Positions 21,007 through 31,751 of a stretch of 64,000 bases of DNA are shown piece by piece. Source of the DNA: Ilex aquifolium. Its lineage: Eukaryota > Streptophyta > Magnoliopsida > Aquifoliales > Aquifoliaceae. A program made the translations under genes and the position numbers. A model generated the notes under the pieces. The model ran no database searches. It worked only from the letters and a program-made list of their open reading frames with translations, and was not told the DNA's origin. How positions within the stretch are numbered: position 1 is the stretch's first letter; each line of letters starts with the position of its first letter. The DNA lies in assembly GCA_951799425.1 (NCBI GenBank), contig OX637404.1:17942045-18006044 (forward strand). The letters are read 5' to 3'.

Positions 21007-24000
21007 CTCACAGAAGTCCAGACCCCATGTGGATGTGGTGCTCAGCTGAAAAAATTTGAACTCACCTAACTCTCAAATGATTCTCACCTAACTTTTAACA
21101 TTCAAATTCTCACCTACCTTTCTTCAACTCTCAAATTCTCAAATTTTGTGGGCGGGTTATTGAGCCAAGCTTTGGGCAAGCTTCGGTCTTCGGGCCGAGT
21201 ATGTGGGCGGGTTATTGGGCAGTGCTTCAGTTTTTGGGTCGGGCTTCGGGCCGAGTAGAGGGATTAGGGCTAAACCCAAGCCCTTTCTTAAAGGATATTG
21301 GACTCGGGCTCGGGCGGGCCAACTATTGGGCCTATCGAATTTGGGGCTTATTTTTTTTGGGCCGGGTAACGGGAGCAGTGGGTAACCCGGCCCATGGACA
21401 CCCCTACCCTTCACCCTCATCGATGTTCTCATTATCATTATTTGACTTAAGAATTTCGTTATAAAAAATATTTTGTGAATGAGATGAAATCATTACGTAA
21501 ATTAAACTATAAAAATAAAAATACTTAAATTATATAAAAAAAAAACTTTCTTACCAAATGAAAGCACTTGACAATCTTGAGTCTTTGAGACAGCTGAAAG
21601 CACAGTTTTGAGACTTTAGAAGAATCAGAACACTTGAGAGTTGTGACTTGTGAGTTAAGAGCAAATGACTCAATGAGAGTTTTTTTTGCAAATATAGTGG
21701 GTTGAAATGAAATGCAATCAGCTTTATTTATAAATTATACATTAAAAAGTAGCCGTTTATTTATGACCGTTAGTTGTATAAGTGGAGAAAGAAAATTTTT
21801 TATCACTGTCTCAGCTGCTGGTTCAGACGGAAGATAGTTACCGACGGAAAAGACAAGACACAGACACTGAGACAATCACAGACTCACAGAAGTCCAGACC
21901 CCATGTGGATGTGGTGCTCAGCTGAAAAAATTTGAACTCACCTAACTCTCAAATAATTCTCACCGAACTTTCAACATTCAAATTCTCACCTACCTTTCTT
22001 CAATTCTCAAATTTTGTGGGCGAGTTATTGGGCCGGGCTTCGGTCTTTGAGCTGGGTATGTGGGCGGGTTATTGGGCTGGGCTTCGAGCAGGGTAGGGGG
22101 TTTAGGGGTAAACCCAAGCCCTTTTCTTAAAGGATATTGGGCTCGGGCCAGCCAACTATCGGTCCTATTGGGTTTCAGATTTATTTTTTTTGGGTCGGGT
22201 AACGGGACCCGTGGGTAACCCAGCCCATGGGCACCCCTACCCTTCACTCTCATCGATGTTCTCATTGTCATTATTCGACTCAAGAATTTCGTTATAAAAA
22301 ATATTTTGTGAATGAGATGAAGTAATTACGTAAATTAAACTATGAAAATAAAATAAATACTTAAATTATGTAAAAAAACTTTCTCACCAAATGAGAGCAC
22401 TTGACAATCTTGAGTCTTTGAGACAGTTGAAAGCTTGGTCTTGAGACTTCAGAAGAATCAAAACACTTGAGAGTTGTGAGTTGTGAGTTGTGAGTTGTGA
22501 GTTGTGAGCAAATGAGAGTTAAGGGCAAATGACTGAATGAGAGTTTTTTTTTTGCAAATGTAGTGGGTTGAAATGAAATGCAATCAGCTTTATTTATAAA
22601 TTATAGATTAAAAAGTATTCGTTTATTTATGATTGTTAGATGTATAAGTGGAGAAAGAAATTTTTTTATGACTGTCTCAGCCGCTGGCTCAGACGAAATA
22701 CAGTCATAGACGAAAAAGACAAAACACAGACACTGAGACAGTCACAGACTCATAGAAGTCCAGACCCCATGTGGATATGGTGCTCAGCTGAAAAATTTGA
22801 ACTCACATAACTCTCAAATAATTCTCACCTAACTTTCAACATTCAAATTTTCACCTACCTTTTCTTCAACTATCAAATTTTGTGGGCGGGTTATCGGGCA
22901 GGTTCCTATCTTCGGGCCGGGTATCTAGGCGGTTTATTGGCCCGGGCTTCAGTTTTTGGGCCGGGCTTCGGGCCGGATAGTGGATTTAGGGATAAACCCA
23001 AGCCCTTTCTTAAAGGATATTGGGCTCGGGCTCAGGCGGGCCGACTATCGGTCTTATCTGAAGAATCAGAACACTTGAGAGTTGTGACTTGTGAGTTGAG
23101 AGCAAATGACTAAAGGAGATTTTTTTTTTTGCATATGTAGTGGGTTGAAATGAAATGCAATCAACTTTATTTATAAATTATACATTAAAAAGTAGCCGTT
23201 TATTTATGACCGTTAATTGTATAAGTGGAGAAAGAAAAATTTTTATTACTGTCTCAGCCGCTGGCTCAGACAGAAGACAATCACAGACGGAAAAGACATG
23301 ACACAGACACTAAGACAATCATAGAAGTCCAGACCCCATGTGGATGTGGTGCTCAGCTGAAAAAATTTGAACTCACCTAACTCACAAATAATTCTCACCC
23401 AACTTTCAACATTCAAATTCTCACCTACCTTTCTTCAACCCTCAAATTCTCAAATTTTGTGGGCGGGTTATTGAGCTGGGCTTCGGGCGGACTTCGATCT
23501 TCAGGCCAGGTATGTGGGCAGGTTATTGGGCCGGGCTTCGATTTTTGGGCCGAGTAGTGGATTTAGGGGTAAACCAAAGCCCTTTCTTAAAGGATATTGG
23601 GCTCGGGTTCGGGTGGGCCAAATATCGAGCCTATCGGGTTTCAGACTTATTTTTTTTTTGGACCGGAGTAATGAGACCCGTGGGTAACCCGACCCATGGA
23701 CACCTCTACCCTTCACCCTCTTCGATGTTCTCATTATCATTATTCGACTCAAAATTTTCGTTATAAAAAATATTTTGTGAATAAGATGAAGTCATTACGT
23801 AAATTAACTATAAAAATAAAATAAATACTTAAATTATGTAAAAACTTTCTCACCAAATGACAGCACTTGAAAATTTTGAGTGTTTGAGATAGCTGAAAGC
23901 TCGGTCTTGAGATTTCAGAAGAATCAGAACACTTGAGAGTTGTGACTTGTGAGTTGAGAGCAAATGAGAGTTAAGAGCAAATGACTGAATGAGAGTTTTT

Positions 24001-26946
24001 TTTGCAAATGTAGTGGGTTGAAGTGAAATGCAATCAGCTTTATTTATAAATTGTACATTAAAAAGTAACCGTTTATTTATGACCGTCAGTTGTATAAGTG
24101 GAAAAAGAAAAAATTTTATGACTGTCTCAGCCGCAAAGCTCAGACGGAAGACAGTCAGAGGCGGAAAAGATAAGACACAGACACTGAGACAGTCACAGAC
24201 TCACAGAAGTCCAGACCCCATGTGGATGTGGTGCTCAGTTGAAAAATTTTGAACTCACCTAACTCTCAAATAATTCTCACCTAACTTTCAACATTCAAAT
24301 TCTCACCTGCCATATTCTCACATACTTTTCTTCAACTCTCAAATTCTCAAAATTTGTGGGCGGGTTATTGGGCCGGGTTTCGGTTTTCAGGCCGGGCTTC
24401 GGTTTTCGGGCCTAGTAGTGGGTTTAGTGGTAAACACAAGCCCTTTCTTAAAGGATATTGGGCTCGGGCTTGGGCGGGCCAACTATCGGGTTTCGGACTT
24501 ATTTTTTCTGGGCCGGGTAACGGGACCCGAGGGTAACTCGGCCCATGGACACCCCTACCTTTTACCCTCATCGGTGTTCTCATTATCATTATTCGACTTA
24601 AGAATTTCATTCTAAAAAATATTTTGTGAATGAGATGAAATCATTACGTAAATTAAACAATAAAAATAAAATAAATACTTAAATTATGTAAAAAAATTTA
24701 TCATCAAATGAGAGCACTTGACAATCTTGAGTTTTTGAGACAGCTGAAAGCTCGGTCTTGAGACTTCAGAAGAATCAGAACACATGAGAGTTGTGAATTG
24801 TGAGTTGAGAGCAAATGACTGAATGAGAGTTTTTTTTTTGCAAATGTAGTGTGTTGAAATGAAATGCAATCAGCTTTATTTATAAATTACACATTAAAAA
24901 GTAATCGTTTATTTATGGCCGTTAGTTGTATAAGTGGAGAAAGAAAATTTTTTATAACTGTCTAAGAAATTGGATCAGACGAAAGACAGTCATAGACGGA
25001 AAAGACAAGACACAGACTCTGAGACAATCACAGATTCACAAAAGTCCAAACCCCATGTGGATGTGGTGCTCAATTGAAAAAATTTGAACTCGCCTAACTC
25101 TTAAATAATTCTCACCTAACTTTCAACATTCAAATTCTCACATACCTTTCTTCAATTCTCAAATTTTGTGGGCGGGTTATTGGGCAGGGCTTGGGGCGGG
25201 TTTCGGTCTTTGAGCGGGGTATGTGGGCAGGCTATTGGGCCGGGCTTCGGGCCGGCCAACTATCGGTCCTATCGGGTTTCAGATTTTTTTTTTTTGAGTC
25301 GGGTAACGGGACTTGTGGGTAACCCGGCTCATGGACACCCCTACCATTCACCCTCATCGATGTTCTCATTGTAAATGAGATGAAGTCGTTACGTAAATTA
25401 AACTATAAAAATGAAATAAATACTTAAATTATGTAAAAAAAACTTTTTCACCAAATGAGAGCACTTGACAATGTTGAGTCTTTGAGACAGCTGAAAGCTC
25501 GGTCTTGAGACTTCAGAAGAATCAGAACACTTGAGAGTTGTGAGTTGAGAGCAAATGAGAGTTAAGAGCAAATGACTGAATGAAAGTATGTTTTTTGCAA
25601 ATGTAGTGGTTGAAATGAAATGCAATCAGCTTTATTTATAAATTATACATTAAAAAGTAGTTGTTTATTTATGACTGTTAGTTGTATAAGTGGAGAAAAA
25701 AAAAATTATGACTGTCTCAGCTGCTGGCTCAGACGGAATACAGTCACAGACAGAAAAGACAAGACACAGACACTGAGACAGTTACAGACTCACAGAAGTC
25801 CAGACCCCATGTGGATGTGGTGCTCAGCTGAAAAAATTTGAACTCACCTAACTTTCAACATTCAAATTCTCACCTACCTTTCTTCAACTCTCAAATTCTC
25901 AAATTTTGTGGGCAGGTTATCGGGCAGGCTTGGGTCTTCGGGCCGAGTATATGGGCGGGTTATTTGGCGGGCTTCGGTTTTCGGGCCAGGTTTCGGGCTG
26001 GGTAATGGGTTTAGGGATAAACCCAAGTCCTTTCTTAAAGGATATTGGGCTCGGGCTCAGGCAGGCCAACTATCGGTCCTATCGGGTTTTAGGCTTTTTT
26101 TTTTTGGGTTGGGTAACGGGACCCGTGGGTAACCCGGCCCATGGACACCCCTACCCTTCACCCTCATCGATGTTCTCATTATCATTATTCGACTCAAGAA
26201 TTTCGTTATAAAAAATATTTTGTGAATGAGAAGAATTCATTACGTAAATTAAACTATAAAAATAAAATAAATACTTAAATTATGTATAAAAACTTTCTTA
26301 CCAAATGAGAGCACTTGACAATCTTGAATCTTTGAGAAAGCTGAAAGCTTGGTCTTGAGACTTGAGAAGAATCAGAACACTTGAGAGTTATGACTTGTGA
26401 GTTGAGAGCAAATGACTGAATGAGAGTTTTTTTTGCAAATGTAGTGGATTGAAATGAAATGCAATTAGTTTTATTTATAAATTATACATTAAAAAGTAGC
26501 TATTTATTTATGACCGTTAGTTGTATAAGTGGAGAAAGAAAATTCTTTATGATTGTCTCAGCCGCTGGATCAGACAGAGGACAATCACAGACGGAAAAGA
26601 CAAGATACAGACACTAAGAGAATCACAGAAGTCTAGACCCCATGTGGATGTGGTGCCCAGCTGAAAAAATTTGAACTCACCTAACTCTCAAATAATTCTC
26701 ACCAAACTTTCTACATTCAAATTATCACCTACCTTTCTCCAACCCTCAAATTCTCAAATTTTGTGGGCGGATTATTGGGTCGGGCTTCGATTTTCAGGCC
26801 GGGTAGTGGGTTTAGGGGTAAACCAAAACCCTCTCTTAAAGATATTGGGCACGGGCTCAAGCGGGCCAACTATCGGGTTCGGGTTTATTTTTTTTTGGGT
26901 CGGGTAATGGGACACGTGAGTAACCCGGTCCGTGTACACCCCTAAC

Positions 26947-27875
26947 TAGGGGTGTTAATCGTGTCGGGTTAAACGAGTGACGGGTGAAAAAAATATAAAC
27001 TCATACATAACACGTTTAATAAACGGGTAAAAAACTTTAATACGAACACGAACCGTTTAATAAACGGGTAACAGGACACGACTCGTTTAACCTGTTTAAA
27101 AATCGCTAAAAAAAAAATAAAATAAATATTATTTTAACAAATTTTTACACTCCATTTCTTTGCATCTAGCTGTACTTTCCTCAATTGGAGGAGTTTCAGC
27201 TAACAACCAACAGCCCACGTGAAAGCCACGCCACAAAAGTTAGCCAAAATGAGGAGGCCCACTACCTTTTTTTATAGGCAACTAAAGCTTCATCTCTCCA
27301 CTCACTTGTTGATGTGGGGTTCAAAGAAAAGGCAATTCAATGCCTCAAAGTCTCTAACACTTCTAAATTCTTCACTCACTGAAGCAAAGTACATTAATCA
27401 GCTGAATAATCAACTTTGTGCAATGTTATTAATAAACGGAGTGAGGTTTCTTTCAGATGATCCTCCTCCAACAATTGCTTGGTGACAGTTCTTGAAATTT
27501 CTTTGCCCTTCTCATCATTTATGTCCTTTCTTTGTTCTCCGAATCCATAAATCTCTTCACAAGCTTGGCAATTTCTTCTCTTTTCAGCAAACTTTCCTTA
27601 CCCATATCTCTCTTCACTTCCCACCCCACCTTCGACAATAAACTTACTAATATATATATAATAATTATTAATTTATTATTATATTAAATTTATTTAAACG
27701 GGTAAACGGTTGATAAACGGATTGACAGGTCTCACCCGAACACGGCCCGTTTATGAAACGTGTCTGACGGGTCAACCTGTTTACCACCCAAACCCGTTAA
27801 AGTCTCACCCAAACTCGCTTAATTCGTGTCGATTTGTGTCAGTTTATCGTGTTGTGTCAGACTTTGACAGGCCTA
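26947..27875. mobile_element. hAT-like non-autonomous element (MITE), 0.93 kb
   Basis: The left end AACTAGGGGTGTTAATCGTG and the complement of the right end AACTAGGCCTGTCAAAG form an imperfect terminal inverted repeat. Short GTTTAATAAACGGGTAA-type repeats recur inside both arms. No transposase is present. A clear 8-bp duplication is not visible. The left end abuts the last unit of the tandem array. An 88-codon frame at 27219-27482 is not recognised. Confidence 0.6.
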
Positions 27876-28109
27876 GTTATCACCGTTATTACAGTTATTT
27901 CCTACTGAATTGGCTATTGCCCTGTTAGTTCCAACTGATTTCTTTACTACCACCCCTTGTTCAACCACTACATCTCCATCATCCACCTCATTGGCCTGAC
28001 GGTGCTGATTCTTTTTGAGGTTCTAGGATGCCTTGGGAACCAAATCATCAGATATTTTTCATTTCTTGGATGAATCGTACAACGGTGGATGATTTGAAAT
28101 GATAGAATC
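27876..28109. other. unassigned sequence split by the TR-GAG element
   Basis: This stretch and 31446-31751 formed one locus before the element at 28110 arrived, since GAATC is duplicated at both edges. The minus strand has short coding-like runs (for example NQHRQANEVDDGDVVVEQG), but no family is recognised. Confidence 0.4.
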
Positions 28110-28668
28110 TGATGATACCTAGAAAAAAGCTCTAACTATGAGGTCAGACACAGTAATCAGGGCTCCGCAATCCAGACCTCAAGCTCTCATCAAAGAAATC
28201 AAACGGGAAATTGAAAGGGAAACAACTGGCTAGTGAATGGCATCCTCAAAGCAATGGAAAGCTATAATCAAGGCACAAAACTCTCAACTAACCAAGATCC
28301 TCTCCCAAAAATCAAGGAAGATCCAACGGATGAAGGGCAAAGATCTCGGTGAAAATCCCTTAGAGATAGGAATTACACTATAAATACTGTACAACGCCTC
28401 AATCAAGAGGCAGAGAACCCTACTGGCATCAAAGGCATCTTGTAAAACATTTTCTAGATGAATATAGATTCTAGGAGCAAGAGACTCCATTGAAGAGTGG
28501 ACTAGCCGAGCTCCCAAGCCGGTGAACCATTATATTTCTACGTGTTATACACACCACACCTCGGACAACTAGAGCATTCAACCACCAATTCACGGGCCTT
28601 GTAGCTCAGATCTGTTCCTAGCAATTATACTCTAACTCGCTGCTCATTCATGTGAAATAACACCATCA
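28110..28668 (+). repeat. 5' LTR of TR-GAG element (559 bp)
   Basis: TGATGATACCTAGAAAAAAG to AATAACACCATCA. ACTATAAATACTG at about 28378 is a TATA-like motif. It pairs with 30869-31440. Confidence 0.9.
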
Positions 28669-28671
28669 GTT

Positions 28672-28690
28672 TGGCGCCGTCTGTGGGAAC
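28672..28690 (+). other. primer-binding site of TR-GAG element
   Basis: TGGCGCCGTCTGTGGGAAC, three bases after the LTR end. This is the type of primer site common in plant Gypsy-derived non-autonomous elements. Confidence 0.8.
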
Positions 28691-28730
28691 GACTGTTCCT
28701 GTTACAAATAAGCTGATCTCTCAGTGACTG

Positions 28731-29974
28731 ATGGTATCAACTCGAAACATGAGCAGAAGCCAAACAAACCCACCACGAACACAGGATCAGCAGGAAGCCA
28801 CCAACGGCAGACAACCCGAGAACGTCCAAGAGACTAATTCCCCCATTAACAACGAGATGGAGGCCCTTCGCCTAGTCAACCAACGTTTGCTAAGGGAAAA
28901 CGCAGAGCTATCGAAGCTCATACAATGCCCACAAGAGGCACGACCGGCCCAAGAAGGCCAGAATTATCCCCCTCATAGGGAACAACGACACTTGGACCCC
29001 CTTACAGAGGTCAACGAAGGAGGAGAAAGCAGCCAGACCAGGGGGCATGTTCCCTACCTACCCCCTAGGAATGGCCACAACGAAGAAGTGAAAAGTCATA
29101 ACGATGAGGGCGAGAGGGACGATTTTTTCCCTTACCAGCAGGACATGAGAGAGCAGCACTGGGAGCAACGCTTCAAGGACATCCAGCAAGAGCTCAGCCA
29201 CATGAAGGAAGTTGTAAAGAGCAAGACTCCGGTTACAATGGACGCCCTAGTACAACAGACCGAGTCCCCATTCACCACTGGAGTGCTGCACTTTCCTCTC
29301 CCACCAAAGTTCAGGATGCCACAAATAGAGATCTTTGACGAAATGAAAGATCCCGTAGATCATCTCAACACTTACAAGAACCAGATGGAGCTGCATGGAT
29401 ACCAGGATCCTGTACGTTGCAGAGCTTTTGCCATCACGTTGAAAGACTCTGCCCTAGCCTGGTTTCACAGGCTCCCACCAGCCTCGATCTCATCCTTTAA
29501 AGAGCTCTCCATAGCTTTTGTATCTCATTTCATAGGAGCTCGGACCTACCGAAAGCCGAGCTACCACCTGTTGAATGTAAAACAAGGACCCAACGAGAAC
29601 CTACGGTCTTATGTCCAAAGGTTCAATTCAAAATCCATGAAGGTAGAAATTCCAAATGAGAAGTTTGATATCACTGCTTTCATTGCTGGATTAGGAGTGC
29701 AGTCGAAGGATTTGATATTTTCTATATCAAAGAACCCGCAAGCAAGCGTGGCAGAGGTGCTGGCTAAAGCAGAAAAGTATATTAATGGCGAGGAAGCCCT
29801 TCTCTCAAAGGTAGGGAGCTCATCCTCACAGAAGGAAAAAGTGAAGGAAGAAAATAAGAGGGATCGAAGTCCTAGGAAAGAAAGAGGACGAGATAGGTCC
29901 CCAAGAAGAGACAGAGATCGCTCCCCCAAGAGAAGGGAAAATGTCAGAGAACTAGACGAGCTCTTCAGCTCATG
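28731..29974 (+). CDS. gag: gag protein of TR-GAG element, intact
   Basis: An uninterrupted 414-residue frame from the ATG at 28731, the first in the element. Residues about 41-63 (MEALRLVNQRLLRENAELSK) form a likely coiled coil. Residues about 195-330 are a retrotransposon gag (PF03732-like) region with FDEMKDPVDHLNTY, AFAITLKDSALAWFHRLP, FVSHFIGA, LRSYVQRFN and FIAGL. The C-terminal 40 residues are an Arg/Ser/Asp-rich tail with repeated RDRSPRR motifs, likely RNA-binding in place of a zinc knuckle, which is absent. The stop codon lies inside the first unit of the hairpin minisatellite. The protein would form the particle shell and bind the element's RNA. The open frame suggests recent selection or a young copy. 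Confidence 0.88.
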
Positions 29975-30584
29975 AACATCCGATGAGCTCTTCAGCTCAT
30001 AAACTCAAGATGAGCTCTTCAGCTCATAAACATCCGATGAGCTCTTCAGCTCATGAACTCAAGATAAGCTCTTCAGCTCATAAACTCAAGATGAGCTCTT
30101 CAGCTCATAAACATCCAATAAGCTCTTCAGCTCATAAATTTAAGATGAGTTCTTCAGCTCATGAACTCAAGATAAGCTCTTCAGCTCATAAACATCCGAT
30201 GAGCTCTTCAGCTCATAAATTCAAGATGAGCTCTTCAGTTCATAACTTGAGCCAAGCAGCTCACGATGAACTCTTCAGTTCATAACTTGAGCCACGCAGC
30301 TCACGATGAACTCTTCAGTTCATAACTTGAGCCACGCAGCTCACGATGAACTATTCAGTTCATAACTTGAGCCAAGCAGCTCACGATGAACTCTTCAGTT
30401 CATAACTTGAGCCACGCAGCTCACGATGAACTATTCAGTTCATAACTTGAGCCAAGCAGCTCACGCTGAACTCTTCAGCTCATAATATGAGCCACGTAGC
30501 TCGCGCTGAACTATTCAGTTCATGATATGAGCAACACAGCCCACGAAGAACTCCAATAGTTCAGAAAAGAGCCTAGGAGCTCGG
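29955..30584 (+). repeat. hairpin minisatellite behind gag (10 x 27 bp, then about 9 x 40 bp)
   Basis: Ten 27-bp units (29955-30224) contain GATGAGCTCTTCAGCTCAT, in which TGAGCT and AGCTCA pair around a CTTC loop. From 30225 the unit grows to 40 bp. The stem becomes TGAACT/AGTTCA, and a second small hairpin (TGAGC, six-base loop, GCTCA) is added. Units after 30545 decay, yet GAACT/AGTTC and GAGC/GCTC arms can still be found. The array overlaps the end of gag. Its 27-bp period keeps one forward frame open as a nine-residue repeat (SSSAHKLKM type), which is probably incidental. Confidence 0.88.
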
Positions 30585-30833
30585 AATGGGCTATTTAATT
30601 CCTAAAAAGAGCCGTGTAGCTCATGATGAGTTCCCTAGTTCATAAAAAAAAAAAAAAAATCCGGCAGCTCATAAAGTCAATAATTTTGCTTTAAGAAGCA
30701 CTTCTCGAAGCAATGGGAACAACTAGGAACTCGGCAACCGTAGGAAAAGCTGCAGCTCTCTGCACCTCGAGCTCATGCAAATCGAGGTCGATGTGTGGAA
30801 GTCTATCTCAATTCAGCATCGACTCAGCCCCTG

Positions 30834-30849
30834 CCCAAGCTCGCTTGGG
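30834..30849 (+). other. inverted repeat before the polypurine tract
   Basis: CCCAAGCTCGCTTGGG pairs over seven bases with a two-base loop, about 20 bp before the 3' LTR. The purine-rich AAGGGCTGGGGGGCAAC (30852-30868) follows and is the likely plus-strand primer. Confidence 0.6.
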
Positions 30850-30868
30850 CCAAGGGCTGGGGGGCAAC

Positions 30869-31440
30869 TGATGATACCTAGAAAAAAGCTCTAACTATGA
30901 GGTCAGACAAGGAGGTCAGACACAGTAACCAGGGCTCCGCAATCCAGACCTCAAGCTCTCATCAAAGAAAACAAACGGGAAATTGAAAGGGAAACAACTG
31001 GCTAGTGAATGGCATCCTCAAAGCAATGGAAAGCTATAATCAAGGCACAAAACTCTCAACTAACCAAGATCCTCTCCCAAAAATCAAGGAAGATCCCACG
31101 GATGAAGGGCAAAGATCTCGGTGAAAATCCCTTAGAGATAGGAATTACACTATAAATACTGTACAACGCCTCAATCAAGAGGCAGAGAACCCTACTGGCA
31201 TCAAAGGCATCTTGTAAAATATTTTCTAGATGAATATAGATTCTAGGAGCAAAAGACTCCATTGAAGAGTAGACTAGCCGAGCTCCCAAGCCGGTGAACC
31301 ACTATATTTCTACGTGTTACACACACCACACCTCGGACAACTAGAGCATTCAACCACCAATTCACGGGCCTTGTAGCTCAGATCTGTTCCTAGCAATTAT
31401 ACTCTAACTCGCTGCTCATTCACGTGAAATAACACCATCA
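30869..31440 (+). repeat. 3' LTR of TR-GAG element (572 bp)
   Basis: Matches the 5' LTR apart from nine substitutions and a 13-bp tandem duplication near 30905. It is followed by the second GAATC. Confidence 0.9.
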
Positions 31441-31445
31441 GAATC

Positions 31446-31751
31446 AGTAGGAGGTGTGCTAGGGACAATGGTTATGGGGGATTTGTTGCTCAAAGAGGTA
31501 GAACTATTGTTGATTAATTCTTGGTCCTGGTCTTGGTCTTAAGCCCACCATGAATCGCCATTGATATCTCTAGAGTTGAGTTGTACGGATCATCGATGAA
31601 TTATGGAAGGTATAGTAGTGAACCCTCTAACCAATCTAATATGTGATCTAAGGTGGGGTTTGAATGGTCATTGTGTGTTGTGGGGGAGAGAGAAAGGAGG
31701 GGAGAGGGGGAAGCTATGGTATGGTGTTTGATCATTAACCAAAGATAAGGT
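31446..31751. other. spacer between two LTR elements
   Basis: This continues the locus interrupted at 28109. It contains a purine-rich GGGGGAGAGAGAAAGGAGGGG run (31683-31703). No gene is recognised. Confidence 0.4.

Larger units (their letters stand above)
16388..26942 (+). repeat. tandem array of about nine 0.8-kb units
   Basis: Units start near 16388, 17227, 21410, 22243, 23060 (partial, begins mid-unit), 23712, 24560, 25347 and 26157. Each runs from TTCACCCTCATCGATGTTCT to GGCCCATGGACACCCC. Full units measure about 786-848 bp. The second holds the 3.28-kb hAT insertion. Units differ by scattered substitutions and short indels, and none codes for a protein. Common parts are an AT-rich block (TTATAAAAAATATTTTGTG), a TTTATTTATAAATTATAC stretch, a block of CAGAC-rich short repeats and a GC-rich end with GGGCCGGG/GGTAACCCGG. 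The GGGTGTCCATGGGCC-type end resembles termini of plant hAT MITEs, so the unit may derive from a MITE that later multiplied in tandem. Confidence 0.85.
28110..31440 (+). mobile_element. TR-GAG-type non-autonomous LTR retrotransposon, complete
   Basis: The element is 3331 bp with 5' LTR 28110-28668, 3' LTR 30869-31440 and a perfect 5-bp duplication GAATC (28105-28109, 31441-31445). A TGGCGCCGTCTGTGGG primer site and a G-rich polypurine tract are present. The interior codes only for gag; protease, integrase, reverse transcriptase and RNase H are absent. That matches the TR-GAG class described in plants, which must borrow enzymes from autonomous Gypsy partners. The LTRs differ at nine positions and by one 13-bp tandem duplication (about 1.6 percent substitutions), so the insertion is fairly recent. 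Confidence 0.9.

Noticed and set aside
27219-27482. 88-codon frame inside the MITE at 26947
   Set aside because: No recognised domain, poor start context, and its location inside a non-autonomous element makes it unsupported.
29983-30285. 100-codon frame made of repeated SSSAHKLKM-type nonapeptides
   Set aside because: The frame is open only because the 27-bp repeat has no stop in that phase. It overlaps the hairpin array, is in a different phase from gag, and lacks any known domain.
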